DNA of 64,000 nt. Source: Streptomyces sp. NBC_00102 (GTDB lineage Bacteria; Actinomycetota; Actinomycetes; Streptomycetales; Streptomycetaceae). The notes below the pieces were generated by a model. The model had not been told where the DNA came from, did not search any database, and saw nothing but the letters and a program-made list of their open reading frames with translations. The position numbers were made by a program, and so were the translations under genes. The first letter of the stretch is position 1; each line of letters opens with the position of its first letter. Of this stretch, positions 23,112-32,250 are shown piece after piece. The stretch spans positions 310,001-374,000 of the forward strand of contig NZ_JAPEMC010000002.1 of assembly GCF_026343115.1 (NCBI RefSeq), written 5' to 3'.

Positions 23112-25997
23112 GTGACGGACCTTCCGCTTCCCTTCCGCGACCCGCAGTTGCCCTTCGAGGCGCGCGTCGACGACCTGCTCCAGCGGCTCACGACCGACGA
23201 ACGGATCGCGATGCTGCACCAGTTCGCGCCGCCCGTGGAGCGGCTGGGGCTGGCCGCCTTCCGTACCGGCCAGGAGGCGCTGCACGGTGTGGCCTGGATG
23301 GGCGGGGCGACCGTCTTCCCCCAGGCCGTCGGCCTCGGCGCCACCTGGAACGACGACCTGGTGCGCCGGGTCGGCGAAGCCGTGGGCAACGAGGTGCGGG
23401 CCAAGCGCCGGAACGACGACCGGGTCGGCCTCAACGTCTGGGCCCCGACAGTGAACCTCCTGCGCCACCCGCTGTGGGGGCGCGGCGAGGAGGGCTACTC
23501 CGAGGACCCCGCGCTCACCTCCGCCATAGCCGTCGCGTACACCCGCGGCCTGCGCGGCGAACACCCCCGCTACTGGCGCACCGCCCCGGTCCTCAAGCAC
23601 TGGCTCGCCCACAACAACGAGACCGACCGCGACACCGCCTCCTCCTCCGTGCGCCCCCGCGTCCTGCACGAGTACGACCTGCGTGCCTTCCGCGACGCGG
23701 TCCGCGCCGGAGCGGTCGCCGGGGTCATGCCGGCCTACAACCTCGTCAACGGGCGCCCCAACCATGTCTCCCCGCTGCTCGGCGAGCAGCTGCGGCAGTG
23801 GACCGACCAGCCCCTGGTCGTCTGCTCCGACGCCGGCGCACCCTCCAACCTGGTCGACTCCGAGCACTACTTCGACACCCACGAGGAGGCCACCGCCGCC
23901 TCCCTCAAGGCGGGCGTCGACAGCTTCACCGACCACGGCACGGACTCCTCCGTGATGACCGGCCGCATCCGCGACGCGCTCGCCAAGGGCCTGCTCGACC
24001 CCGAGGACATCGACCGGGCGGTGCGCAGGCTGCTCCATCTGCGCTTCGCGCTCGGCGAGTTCGACCCGGAGCTCGACCCCTACGCGGACACCGACGACTT
24101 CGACACCCCCGCGCATCGCGAACTCGCCCTGGAGACCGCCGAACAGGCCACCGTCCTGCTCAAGAACGACGGCCTGCTGCCACTCGCCCCGCGCGCGGGC
24201 CGGAAGATCGCGGTCGTCGGCCTGCTCGCCGACGCCTGCAAGCTCGACTGGTACAGCGGTACCCTGCTGCACCGTTCCACCCCGCTCGACGGGCTGCGCG
24301 CCCGCTTCGGCGCGGACGACGTGCTGTACGCCGAGGGCGTCGACAAGGTCCTGCTGACCTGTGACGGCGGCCAACTCCTCGTACCGGCGGCCCAGGCGGA
24401 GACCGGCGGGGCCCGCGGCGAGGAAGGAGCCCTCGACCCGGCGCTCCTCACCGGCCGCACCGACCTCCCGCCGCTCGTCGCGGCCCCCGAGGGAACCGCC
24501 CTGGCCCTGGTCGACTGGGGCGACGGCGTCCTCACCCTGCGCACCGACGAGGGGCTGTACCTCTCCGTCGCCGAGGACGGCTTCGTCCGCGCGTCCGCCG
24601 AGGAGCCGGGCGGCTGGATCGTCCAGGAGACGTTCCGCCTGGAAGCGGTCGAGGGACACGACGCAGGACACCGCCTTCTGCACATCGGTACGGGTGGGTA
24701 CGTGTCTGTCGCCGCCGAGGGCGCAAAGGTTGCCGAGGACGGCGAAAAGATTCCGGCCGGCCGCGCGACCGTCTTCCGCGTCGAGACCGTCGAGAGCGGC
24801 GCGGACGAGGTCGCCCGGATCGCGGCCGAGGCCGACACCGTGGTCGTCGTCGCGGGCAACGACCCGCACATCAACGGCCGCGAGACCGAGGACCGCACCA
24901 CCCTCGCCCTCCCCTCCCAGCAGGAGAAGCTCTGGCGCGCCGCACACGCCGCCAACCCGCGTACCGTGCTCGTCCTCACCTCCGCCTACCCGTACGCCGT
25001 ACCGGAGGCCGCCGCCGCACTCCCCGCCCTGCTGTGGACCGCCCACGGCGGCCAGGCGGCCGGCACCGCGCTCGCCCGGGTCCTCACCGGGGACGTCTCC
25101 CCGGCCGGACGGCTCCCGCAGACCTGGTACGCCTCCGACGCCGACCTGCCGGACCTCTTCGACTACGACGTCGTCGGATCCCGCCAGACGTACCTCTACT
25201 TCGACGGCACCCCGCTCTACCCGTTCGGCCACGGGCTCTCCTACGCCTCCTTCGGGTACACGGACCTCACCGTCGCCCGCGAGGACGACCTGCTCCGGGT
25301 CGCCCTGACCGTCACCCACACCGGCGGGGCCCCCTCCGACGAGGTCGCCCAGCTCTACGTACGCCGCACCGGACCGGACGCCGCCCGCCTGCCGCTGCGC
25401 AAGCTGGCCGGCCACCGCAGGCTGCACCTCGCCCCCGGCGGTTCGGAGCGGGTCGAATTCCTCGTGCCGGTGGCCGAGTTGGGTCACTGGGACGTGGCGC
25501 ACGGCCGTTGGGCCGTGGAGCCGGGCGCGTACGAGCTGCTGGCCGGGGCCTCCAGTGCGGACATCCGGCTCACCGCCGGAGTGGAGCTCGGTGGAGAGCC
25601 CTCCGGGCCCCGCCCCGTCCTCACCGCCGGCATCGGGGCGGCCGACTACGACGAGCAGCACGGCACGGAGATCGTCGACCGCGCGAAGACCGACGGCGAC
25701 GCCGTCACCGCGACCACCGGCGCAGCGGAGGAAGGCGGCCTGCTGGTCTTCGAAGCCTGCGACTTCGGGCCCGGTGTGCACGGCGTCACCGTCCACGCGG
25801 CGGGCGGGGGCACGGTCGGGATCGAGACGGACGGCGCCACCGCGACCGTCGAACTCCCCGCCGGTGGCGGCCCGTACGACTACCGGTCCGTGACCGCGGA
25901 ATTCGCGGCGGACGGGGTGGCGGACCTCCGGGTCACCCTGCGCGGCGCCCTGCGCCTCGCACGCCTCGCCTTCACCCCGGCGGGAGCGTCCGAGTGA
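23112..25997 (+). CDS. GH3 beta-glycosidase with fascin-like insert; candidate oligoxyloglucan beta-glucosidase
   Basis: A 961-aa family 3 hydrolase, starting at GTG 23112 after AAGGGG. The N-terminal (beta/alpha)8 domain contains the GH3 landmarks NVWAPTVNLLRHPLWGRGEE, LKHWLAHNN and the nucleophile D240 in VVCSDAGAPS. The second alpha/beta domain is interrupted, at about residues 455-565, by a beta-trefoil/fascin-like module (TLRTDEGLYLSVAEDGF, LLHIGTGGYVSVAAEG). A fibronectin-III-like domain follows (YPFGHGLSYASFGY, SDEVAQLYV). The last ~115 residues resemble a CBM6-type beta-sandwich. No signal peptide. GH3 has many specificities; here a beta-glucosidase or an isoprimeverose-releasing enzyme on imported xyloglucan oligosaccharides fits best. 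It is 61 bp upstream of the GH31 gene. Confidence 0.88.
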   Translation: MTDLPLPFRDPQLPFEARVDDLLQRLTTDERIAMLHQFAPPVERLGLAAFRTGQEALHGVAWMGGATVFPQAVGLGATWNDDLVRRVGEAVGNEVRAKRRNDDRVGLNVWAPTVNLLRHPLWGRGEEGYSEDPALTSAIAVAYTRGLRGEHPRYWRTAPVLKHWLAHNNETDRDTASSSVRPRVLHEYDLRAFRDAVRAGAVAGVMPAYNLVNGRPNHVSPLLGEQLRQWTDQPLVVCSDAGAPSNLVDSEHYFDTHEEATAASLKAGVDSFTDHGTDSSVMTGRIRDALAKGLLDPEDIDRAVRRLLHLRFALGEFDPELDPYADTDDFDTPAHRELALETAEQATVLLKNDGLLPLAPRAGRKIAVVGLLADACKLDWYSGTLLHRSTPLDGLRARFGADDVLYAEGVDKVLLTCDGGQLLVPAAQAETGGARGEEGALDPALLTGRTDLPPLVAAPEGTALALVDWGDGVLTLRTDEGLYLSVAEDGFVRASAEEPGGWIVQETFRLEAVEGHDAGHRLLHIGTGGYVSVAAEGAKVAEDGEKIPAGRATVFRVETVESGADEVARIAAEADTVVVVAGNDPHINGRETEDRTTLALPSQQEKLWRAAHAANPRTVLVLTSAYPYAVPEAAAALPALLWTAHGGQAAGTALARVLTGDVSPAGRLPQTWYASDADLPDLFDYDVVGSRQTYLYFDGTPLYPFGHGLSYASFGYTDLTVAREDDLLRVALTVTHTGGAPSDEVAQLYVRRTGPDAARLPLRKLAGHRRLHLAPGGSERVEFLVPVAELGHWDVAHGRWAVEPGAYELLAGASSADIRLTAGVELGGEPSGPRPVLTAGIGAADYDEQHGTEIVDRAKTDGDAVTATTGAAEEGGLLVFEACDFGPGVHGVTVHAAGGGTVGIETDGATATVELPAGGGPYDYRSVTAEFAADGVADLRVTLRGALRLARLAFTPAGASE

Positions 25998-26058
25998 CCC
26001 GGCACCGCACCGCGGCAGCCCGTACTCCGCTCACCACCGCCCACGACAAGGAGTCCTC

Positions 26059-28347
26059 ATGAAGTTCACCGACGGATTCTGGCTCATGCGGGAGGGAGTC
26101 ACCGCCTCCTACGCCACCGAGATCCGTGATCTTCGGGTGGACGCCGACCGGATCACCGCCCACGCGGCGGTCATGCGGGTCACCGGGCGGGGCGACACTC
26201 TCAACACCCCCCTGATCACGGTCGAATGCTTCACACCCGCCGAGGGGATCATCGGCATCCGCGCCACCCACCACGCGGGGAAGGCCAACCATGGCCCGGA
26301 CTTCGAGCTGTCCGTGGACGCGGCGCCGCACGCCTCGGTGCGTACCACGCGGGAGGGCTCGGTCGCCGAACTCACCAGCGGGCCACTGACCTTGAGACTC
26401 GACAAGGACGGACCCTGGGGTCTCGCCTTCCTCGACGCGGACGGCCGCCGGCTCACCGGCGTGGACCGCAAGGGCACCGCCTTCGCCACCACTCCCGACG
26501 GCGCCCACCACATGATCGCCCAACTCGCCCTGGCCGTCGGGGAGAACGTCTACGGCCTCGGTGAGCGGTTCACCCCCTTCGTCAAGAACGGCCAGGTCGT
26601 CGACGTCTGGCAGGCGGACGGCGGCACCAGTAGCGAACTGGCTTACAAGAACATCCCGTTCTACCTCTCCTCGCGCGGCTACGGCGTCTTCGTCAACCAC
26701 CCCGGCAAGGTGGCCTTCGAGGTCGGCTCGGAGTCCGTGGGCCAGGTGCAGTTCAGCGTCGAGGACCAGACGCTGGAGTACTACGTCGTCGCCGGCCCGA
26801 CGCCCAAGGACGTCCTGGCCCGCTACACCGCCCTCACCGGCCGCCCCGCGCTCCCCCCGGCCTGGTCCTTCGGGCTGTGGCTCACCACCTCCTTCTGCAC
26901 CGCGTACGACGAGGAAACGGTGACCTCCTTCGTGGAGGGCATGGCCGAACGCGACATCCCGCTCTCCGTCTTCCACTTCGACTGCTTCTGGATGCGTGAG
27001 TACCAGTGGTCGGACTTCCTCTGGGACCCGGACGTCTTCCCCGACCCGGAAGGGATGCTGGCCCGCCTCAAGGAACGCGGACTGCGCATCAGCATGTGGA
27101 TCAACCCCTACATCGCCCAGAAATCAGCCCTGTTCGCCGAAGGCGCCGAGAAGGGCTACCTCGTCCGCAGGCCCAACGGCGACGTCTGGCAGTGGGACCT
27201 CTGGCAGCCGGGCATGGCCCTGGTGGACTTCACCAACCCCGAGGCGACCGCCTGGTTCCAGAGCAAGCTGAAGGTCCTGCTCGACCAGGGAGTCGACTGC
27301 TTCAAGACCGACTTCGGCGAGCGCATCCCGACGGACGTCGTCTGGCACGACGGCTCCGACCCCGAGCGGATGCACAACTACTACGCGCAGATCTACAACC
27401 GCGCGGTCTTCGAACTCCTGGAGAAGGAGCGGGGAAGCGGTGAGGCAGTCCTCTTCGCCCGCTCCGCCACCGCGGGCGGCCAGCAGTTCCCCGTCCACTG
27501 GGGCGGCGACTGCTTCGCCTCCTTCAACGCGATGGCCGAATCCCTGCGCGGCGGCCTCTCGCTGAGCCTGTCCGGCTTCGGATTCTGGAGCCACGACATC
27601 GGCGGCTTCGAAGGCACCCCCGACCCGGACGTCTTCAAGCGCTGGGTCGCCTTCGGCCTCCTCTCCTCGCACAGCCGCCTCCACGGCAACGTCTCCTACC
27701 GCGTGCCGTGGGAGTTCGGCGAGGAAGCCGTCGATGTGACACGGCAGTTCACCCTCCTCAAGCACCGCCTGATGCCCTACCTCTACGGTGCCGCCGCCGA
27801 GGCCCACCGCACCGGCGTCCCGATGATGCGCCCGATGCTGCTGGAGTTCCCGGACGACCCGGCGACCCGCACCCTGGACCGGCAGTACATGCTCGGCCCG
27901 GACCTGCTCGTCGCCCCGGTCTTCTCGGCCGAGGGCGAGGTGGAGTACTACGTCCCCGAGGGCACCTGGACCCACCTGCTCACCGGCGAAACGGTCACCG
28001 GACCGGTCTGGCGCCAGGAGACCCACGGCTTCGACAGCCTCCCGCTGTACGTCCGCCCCGGCGCGGTGCTCCCCTGGGGCAGCGACGACCAGCGCCCGGA
28101 CGGCGACTGGCTCGCCGACCTCACCCTGCGGGCCTTCGGCCCGGCCCCGCGGTCCGGGACGGCCACTACCTCGGTCACCGTCCCCGGCCTGACCGGCGAA
28201 CCCGCCGCGACCTTCCACGTCACCCGTGACGAGGACGGCGTACGGGTCACCGCGGAAGGCAGCGGCCGGCCCTTCCGCGTCACGGTCGAGGCGACGGGCG
28301 CCACGGCGGAGGGAACCGGCACGGTGGAGGTGCCGCACCTCGGCTGA
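26059..28347 (+). CDS. GH31 alpha-xylosidase (YicI-like)
   Basis: A 762-aa retaining hydrolase that removes the non-reducing terminal alpha-1,6-xylose from xyloglucan oligosaccharides or isoprimeverose. It matches E. coli YicI closely in layout: N-terminal beta-sandwich, catalytic barrel, C-terminal beta domains. The nucleophile is D418 in CFKTDFGERIPTDV and the acid/base is D484 in HWGGDC, both two residues beyond the YicI positions (416, 482). The KTDFGERIP motif distinguishes alpha-xylosidases from alpha-glucosidases in the family. It lacks a signal peptide. AAGGAG precedes the ATG. It is the second gene of the plus-strand operon, and its product xylose can feed xylA/xylB further downstream. 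Confidence 0.95.
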   Translation: MKFTDGFWLMREGVTASYATEIRDLRVDADRITAHAAVMRVTGRGDTLNTPLITVECFTPAEGIIGIRATHHAGKANHGPDFELSVDAAPHASVRTTREGSVAELTSGPLTLRLDKDGPWGLAFLDADGRRLTGVDRKGTAFATTPDGAHHMIAQLALAVGENVYGLGERFTPFVKNGQVVDVWQADGGTSSELAYKNIPFYLSSRGYGVFVNHPGKVAFEVGSESVGQVQFSVEDQTLEYYVVAGPTPKDVLARYTALTGRPALPPAWSFGLWLTTSFCTAYDEETVTSFVEGMAERDIPLSVFHFDCFWMREYQWSDFLWDPDVFPDPEGMLARLKERGLRISMWINPYIAQKSALFAEGAEKGYLVRRPNGDVWQWDLWQPGMALVDFTNPEATAWFQSKLKVLLDQGVDCFKTDFGERIPTDVVWHDGSDPERMHNYYAQIYNRAVFELLEKERGSGEAVLFARSATAGGQQFPVHWGGDCFASFNAMAESLRGGLSLSLSGFGFWSHDIGGFEGTPDPDVFKRWVAFGLLSSHSRLHGNVSYRVPWEFGEEAVDVTRQFTLLKHRLMPYLYGAAAEAHRTGVPMMRPMLLEFPDDPATRTLDRQYMLGPDLLVAPVFSAEGEVEYYVPEGTWTHLLTGETVTGPVWRQETHGFDSLPLYVRPGAVLPWGSDDQRPDGDWLADLTLRAFGPAPRSGTATTSVTVPGLTGEPAATFHVTRDEDGVRVTAEGSGRPFRVTVEATGATAEGTGTVEVPHLG

Positions 28348-28479
28348 GGAGGGGGCCGCGGGTGAGGGGCTCCACGGACGAGGCGTCTACGGACGAGGGG
28401 CCCCACGGGTCAGGGGCGGATCAGCGAGGGTCTCCCGCCGGTCCCCCTGGTCCCGGCCCCGTCCGTTCCCCGCGATCCT

Positions 28480-28584
28480 CACTCGGCACTCGGCACTCGG
28501 CACTCGGCACTCGGCACTCGGCACTCGGCACTCGGCACTCGGCACCCGACACCCGGCACCCGGCACCCGGCACCGGACACCCGG
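28480..28584. repeat. 15-unit 7-bp tandem repeat (CACTCGG)
   Basis: Nine perfect CACTCGG units (28480-28542) are followed by six degenerate CACCCGG-type units (to 28584), all in register. It lies in the gap between the GH31 gene and a convergent unknown gene and codes for nothing credible. A repeat of this kind is prone to slippage and may vary in length between strains. Confidence 0.95.
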
Positions 28585-28615
28585 AGCCCGATACCCGCCT
28601 CGGCCCTCGGACGGC

Positions 28616-29518
28616 TCACGACCAGCGTTCGAGTTCGGCGTCGATGCGGGGGTCGGTGCGGACCCACACCTCACCGGTGGCGGCTCCCGGCGGGGCATCG
28701 ACGCGCTCGAGGCCCAGTGTCCGGATCAGGCCCAGCAGCTCCTCCCGCGTCTCGCCCGCCTCTTCGAGGGTCCACCCGTCGAACAGGACGTAGTGCACGT
28801 CCCACCGGTCGTTGTACCCGTCGTCGGCCCAGAGCTTGCAGAAGCGGTCCACCGCCTCCCGGTCGTGCGGCGCGGTCCGGGACCCGTCCTGATCCTGCGC
28901 GGCGGTCGCGGCGAAGCCTCTTCCGACGTCTTCGGCGCTCCACCACCGCGCCGCCTCCGCGACGGCGGAGGGGGAGAAGTCCTCCATCGCGAGGAAGCCG
29001 TCCAGCAGACGGCCGACCCCGGTGTCCTCGATGCCCGCACCGGTCTCCTGAAGCCGGGTCACCAGCCCGTCCGCCATGGCGCAGGGGCCGGAGAAATGGA
29101 AGACCCCGGTGGCCGCCACCAGGGTGCCACCGTCCGGGTGCGGGACGACGGGCGTGGTGTCCGCGCGGGGCACGTCCCTCACCAGAGCGAGGAGGTCCGC
29201 CGGTACGCCCTCGTACAGCGCGGCCTGCGCACGGGCGTCGCCGGGGGAGTTGAGCACGCCGGCGGGGTCGAACGTCACCAGCAGGGCACGGCCGTCGGCC
29301 GCCATCCAGGCGTTGACGCTGCCGCCTTCGCCGTTGCCGAAACCGAGGTGCGTGACCCCACCGGCCGTGGCCGGCTCCCGTCCGTCGGCGCGGGTCAGGA
29401 CCTCCAGCCGGCGGCGCAGCTCGCGCGGGTGGGTCCGCCGCAGTACGGACGCGTCGAACTCGTCGCGGAGCCGCTTCTGGTCCTTGCTCGGCTCATCGCT
29501 GATGGTCAGTGCTCTCAT
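28616..29518 (-). CDS. Hypothetical protein, 300 aa
   Basis: A soluble acidic protein with no recognised domain, signal peptide or membrane segment. The N-terminal half has beta-rich segments (GVTHLGFGNGEGGSVNAWMA, ALLVTFDPAG) and the C-terminal half ends in a repeated pattern VHYVLFDGWTLEEAGETREE. GAGGAC precedes the ATG at a good distance. It is the last of a possible minus-strand group with the genes at 29607 and 30188. Confidence 0.6.
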   Translation of the reverse strand: MRALTISDEPSKDQKRLRDEFDASVLRRTHPRELRRRLEVLTRADGREPATAGGVTHLGFGNGEGGSVNAWMAADGRALLVTFDPAGVLNSPGDARAQAALYEGVPADLLALVRDVPRADTTPVVPHPDGGTLVAATGVFHFSGPCAMADGLVTRLQETGAGIEDTGVGRLLDGFLAMEDFSPSAVAEAARWWSAEDVGRGFAATAAQDQDGSRTAPHDREAVDRFCKLWADDGYNDRWDVHYVLFDGWTLEEAGETREELLGLIRTLGLERVDAPPGAATGEVWVRTDPRIDAELERWS

Positions 29519-29606
29519 TGCCGTCCTCGTTGTATGGGCAGGGGATCATCGGCGGACGGGTCTGCCGCAGCTCCGGCGATCGTGAACCGCGTCCGTATTC
29601 GTTGTC

Positions 29607-30191
29607 TCAGGCGCCGGTTTCCGCGAGCGGCCACGACCAGACCACGTCGGCGGCGTCCCGTTCTCCGACGATCCGCCGGCGGCGCGATGCTTCGCGTTTC
29701 GTTCCCGGGTTGAGCGGCCCGTACCGGACCCAGTCCTTCGGGACGACGTGGAGAGCCAGTGTGTCCCACCCGGGCCGCCGGTCCACCGCGTGCACGAGCA
29801 TCACGGCGAAGCGCTGGACGCACCACAGGCACTCCCACGGCGGTCCGGTGACGACGGCTCCGGCCTCGACGAGTTTCCGGCCGTACCCGTCCTCGGCATC
29901 GAGCTCCATCTCCGCACGGGAGTCGTCCCCTCCGTAGAAGTGGACGTAAGCGCGTCGCAGGCCGCGCCTGATGTCCGACAGGGGCTCGGTCCCACTGGCG
30001 TCGCCGTCCTCCCGCGCGGGGGCCACCGCGAGCGGGAAGATCGCGTACGTGCCCCTGTCGACCACGGGGAAGCCGAGCTCCGCCCACCGCGGAGTCTTCT
30101 CGGAGAACCTGTGACCGAGCACGCGCTCCAGCTCGCGCATGATCGACAGCCCGTCCGAGATCCTCTCCGTCTTCTGTTCGATTCCGGTCAC
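29607..30191 (-). CDS. Hypothetical protein, 194 aa
   Basis: A soluble protein, not recognised. It contains a segment LGFPVVDRGTYAIFPLAVAP, a CLWC pair (residues ~120-123) inside PPWECLWCVQRFAVML and a basic KREASRRRR stretch near the C-terminus. The GTG start at 30191 overlaps the TGA of the preceding small frame (GTGA, 30188-30191) and is preceded by GGGAGCCC, which supports a two-gene unit. Confidence 0.6.
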   Translation of the reverse strand: MTGIEQKTERISDGLSIMRELERVLGHRFSEKTPRWAELGFPVVDRGTYAIFPLAVAPAREDGDASGTEPLSDIRRGLRRAYVHFYGGDDSRAEMELDAEDGYGRKLVEAGAVVTGPPWECLWCVQRFAVMLVHAVDRRPGWDTLALHVVPKDWVRYGPLNPGTKREASRRRRIVGERDAADVVWSWPLAETGA

Positions 30192-30424
30192 CGGGCTCCC
30201 GTCTCCACCGACTCCGGCATTGTTCCGTGCCGACCGACCCGATCATGCACCGGGCCACTGACACCGGTGCCGGGCGGACGTCCCGATGCCCTCCCGGTGA
30301 CTCGGACCGACCGTGCCGGGAAACGGCCCTCCGCTGCCTCCGGATCGGTGTCGGACGGGTTCGGGCAGTTGGCGTCGTACCAGTCGTTCGGCGCCCGCCG
30401 GAAGCGGAACTGCTCCTCGCTCAA
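30188..30424 (-). CDS. Small hypothetical protein (TTG start)
   Basis: A 78-residue frame beginning at an in-frame TTG (MSEEQFRFRRAPNDWYDANC in translation) and ending in a GTGA overlap with the 194-aa gene. The N-terminal half looks protein-like (FRRAPNDWYDANCPNPS); the second half is low-complexity. The overlap is the main argument for it being real; the rare start codon argues for caution. Confidence 0.4.
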   Translation of the reverse strand: MSEEQFRFRRAPNDWYDANCPNPSDTDPEAAEGRFPARSVRVTGRASGRPPGTGVSGPVHDRVGRHGTMPESVETGAR

Positions 30425-30511
30425 CCGGCCCTGCCGGGCAGTCCCGTTGGCCAGAGCGAAGACTCCGAGGTACTGCCTCCGCCGGTGGAGGGCCGTGCCC
30501 TGGGCCCCGGA

Positions 30512-32092
30512 TCACAGCCCCACGAGGAGCTGCACGCAGACGATCTTCACCAGGATGCTCAGCGCGAACAGGGTCGAATAGCCGCTGTTGACCCGGCTGT
30601 CACTCGTCCTGCTGTTGGTGTACGCGAGGATCGCCGGGTTGCCCACGTACCCCGAGAGCAGCCCCATGGTCCGCTCCCGGCTCTGGCCGAGCGCCTTCGC
30701 TACCAGGACCATCAGCGCGTAGCTGACGAGCGCGCCGGCCACCAGGACCGCCAGCAGTTTCAGGCCGAACAGGGAGAACGCGTTCTCGCGGAAGGAGTAG
30801 CCGGAGCCGAGGCCGACGATGGCCAGGAAGAGCAGCAGTCCGATCTGGCGGAGGGTGAGGTTGGCCCGGGTCGGCAGCGTCCACACCAGGGGGCCGGTGC
30901 GCCGCCGCCAGCCGAGGAACATGCCCATCACCAGGGGACCCGCCCCGGTGCCGAGGGCCAGGGTGGTGCTGCCGAGGGTCAGTGACGGGATGCCGATGAG
31001 GAAGCCCAGCGCGAGGCCGAGACCGAGGCTCACCGCGCTGACCTCGCTGACCTTCGCCTCCGTGTCGCCGAGGAAACGGGTGACTTCGGCGGAGCGCTCG
31101 CGTGGCATGACCACCCGGAGCCGGTCGTCCAGCTGGAGGACGAGGCCGTCGTGGGCGAGCATGTCGAAGTCGCCGCGTCGCACCCGGCTGACGGCCGCTC
31201 CGTAGGTGTCGGCCAGGCGGAGTTCGGCGACCGTGTGGCCCGCCAGGTCCGGGTTGGTGAGCAGGACGCGGCGGTAGTCCACGGTGGACCGGTCGTCGAG
31301 CAGATGCGCCTGGGCGAGCTCGCCGAGGCGGACGGTCGCCGCCGACACGTCGTCCTCGCCGCCCACCACCTCGACCAGGTCGCCCGGGTGCAGCCGGTCC
31401 AGACGGACGGCGACCCGGGGCGCGGCGCCCACCGCCCGGTACTCGCTGGCCAGGACGCGGTGCTCGGCGACGCCCGGCACGTCCGCCCACGCGATCTCGC
31501 GGGTGACGTGCACCGTCCGGGTGACGAGGGTCGAGGGCAGGCCGGAGTCGGGGTCGCGCCGGGCGGTCCACCGGCGGCGGGAGGCGATGGCGGCGATGAA
31601 CATGATGGTGATCACCACGGCGAACGGGTAGCCGATCGCGTAACCGACGGCGGGCTGCGCCGGGTCCTCGGACGCGGCCTGGGCGGCGGCGAGGCCCGGG
31701 GTGGTGGTCCCGATGCCCGCGAAGCCGCCGGCGAGGAACGGACCGCTGATCCCGAGCGCTCCGTGGCCGAGCGCGCCCACCACGACGGCGGTGACGACGA
31801 GCGCCACGATCGCACCGGCCATCACGGCGAGCTGGCCCCGGAGTTCACGGAAGAAGGCGGGGCCGGACTCCAGCCCGACCGTGTAGACGTACAGGGCCAG
31901 TCCCAGCGCCGACGCTCCCGCGGGCAGGGCGGCGGCGATGTCCTTGTCCAGGGCGCCCACGAAGAGCCCGACGAAGAGCACGCCCGCCGCGCCGAGCCTG
32001 ACCGGGCCGAAGCGCACCATGCCGAGCAGCGCGCCGACCGTGATCACCGAGAACACGGTCACCCAGGGGTTGTCCGCGAAGAACTGCCACAC
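30512..32092 (-). CDS. AspT/YidE-type transporter with TrkA-C domains
   Basis: A 526-aa membrane protein of the aspartate:alanine exchanger family. It consists of five or so N-terminal membrane segments (NPWVTVFSVITVGALLG onward), a central cytoplasmic region of two TrkA-C-like domains (for example VRLDRLHPGDLVEVVGGEDD and LQLDDRLRVVMPRE), and a second membrane half with the duplicated GTGAGPLVMGMFLGW/GNPAILAY motifs. GTG at 32092 is chosen because GGAGG lies eight bases upstream; the frame is open to 32191. Substrates in the family are dicarboxylates or amino acids; here unknown. The next gene upstream ends ~150 bp away and is unrelated. Confidence 0.85.
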   Translation of the reverse strand: MWQFFADNPWVTVFSVITVGALLGMVRFGPVRLGAAGVLFVGLFVGALDKDIAAALPAGASALGLALYVYTVGLESGPAFFRELRGQLAVMAGAIVALVVTAVVVGALGHGALGISGPFLAGGFAGIGTTTPGLAAAQAASEDPAQPAVGYAIGYPFAVVITIMFIAAIASRRRWTARRDPDSGLPSTLVTRTVHVTREIAWADVPGVAEHRVLASEYRAVGAAPRVAVRLDRLHPGDLVEVVGGEDDVSAATVRLGELAQAHLLDDRSTVDYRRVLLTNPDLAGHTVAELRLADTYGAAVSRVRRGDFDMLAHDGLVLQLDDRLRVVMPRERSAEVTRFLGDTEAKVSEVSAVSLGLGLALGFLIGIPSLTLGSTTLALGTGAGPLVMGMFLGWRRRTGPLVWTLPTRANLTLRQIGLLLFLAIVGLGSGYSFRENAFSLFGLKLLAVLVAGALVSYALMVLVAKALGQSRERTMGLLSGYVGNPAILAYTNSRTSDSRVNSGYSTLFALSILVKIVCVQLLVGL

Positions 32093-32250
32093 GCGCGCTG
32101 CCTCCTGGTGTCCGATCCGCATGGGGGCTTTCGGGGGCAGCTTCCGGCAGCCCCGCACGGCCCGCCACTCGGCGGCGTACGGCCCGGACACGACCGCGCC
32201 GCCGTCCCGGGAAGGGAACGGCGGCGCGGCACGCAGGGGTCACAACGCCG

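Noticed and set aside
23034..25796. 920-aa minus-strand protein opposite GH3
   Set aside because: It is a Gly/Val/Arg-rich mirror of the GH3 gene, typical of antisense frames in high-GC DNA.
28480..28584. CRISPR-like array
   Set aside because: The unit is only 7 bp, contiguous, with no spacers and no cas genes nearby; it is a simple tandem repeat.
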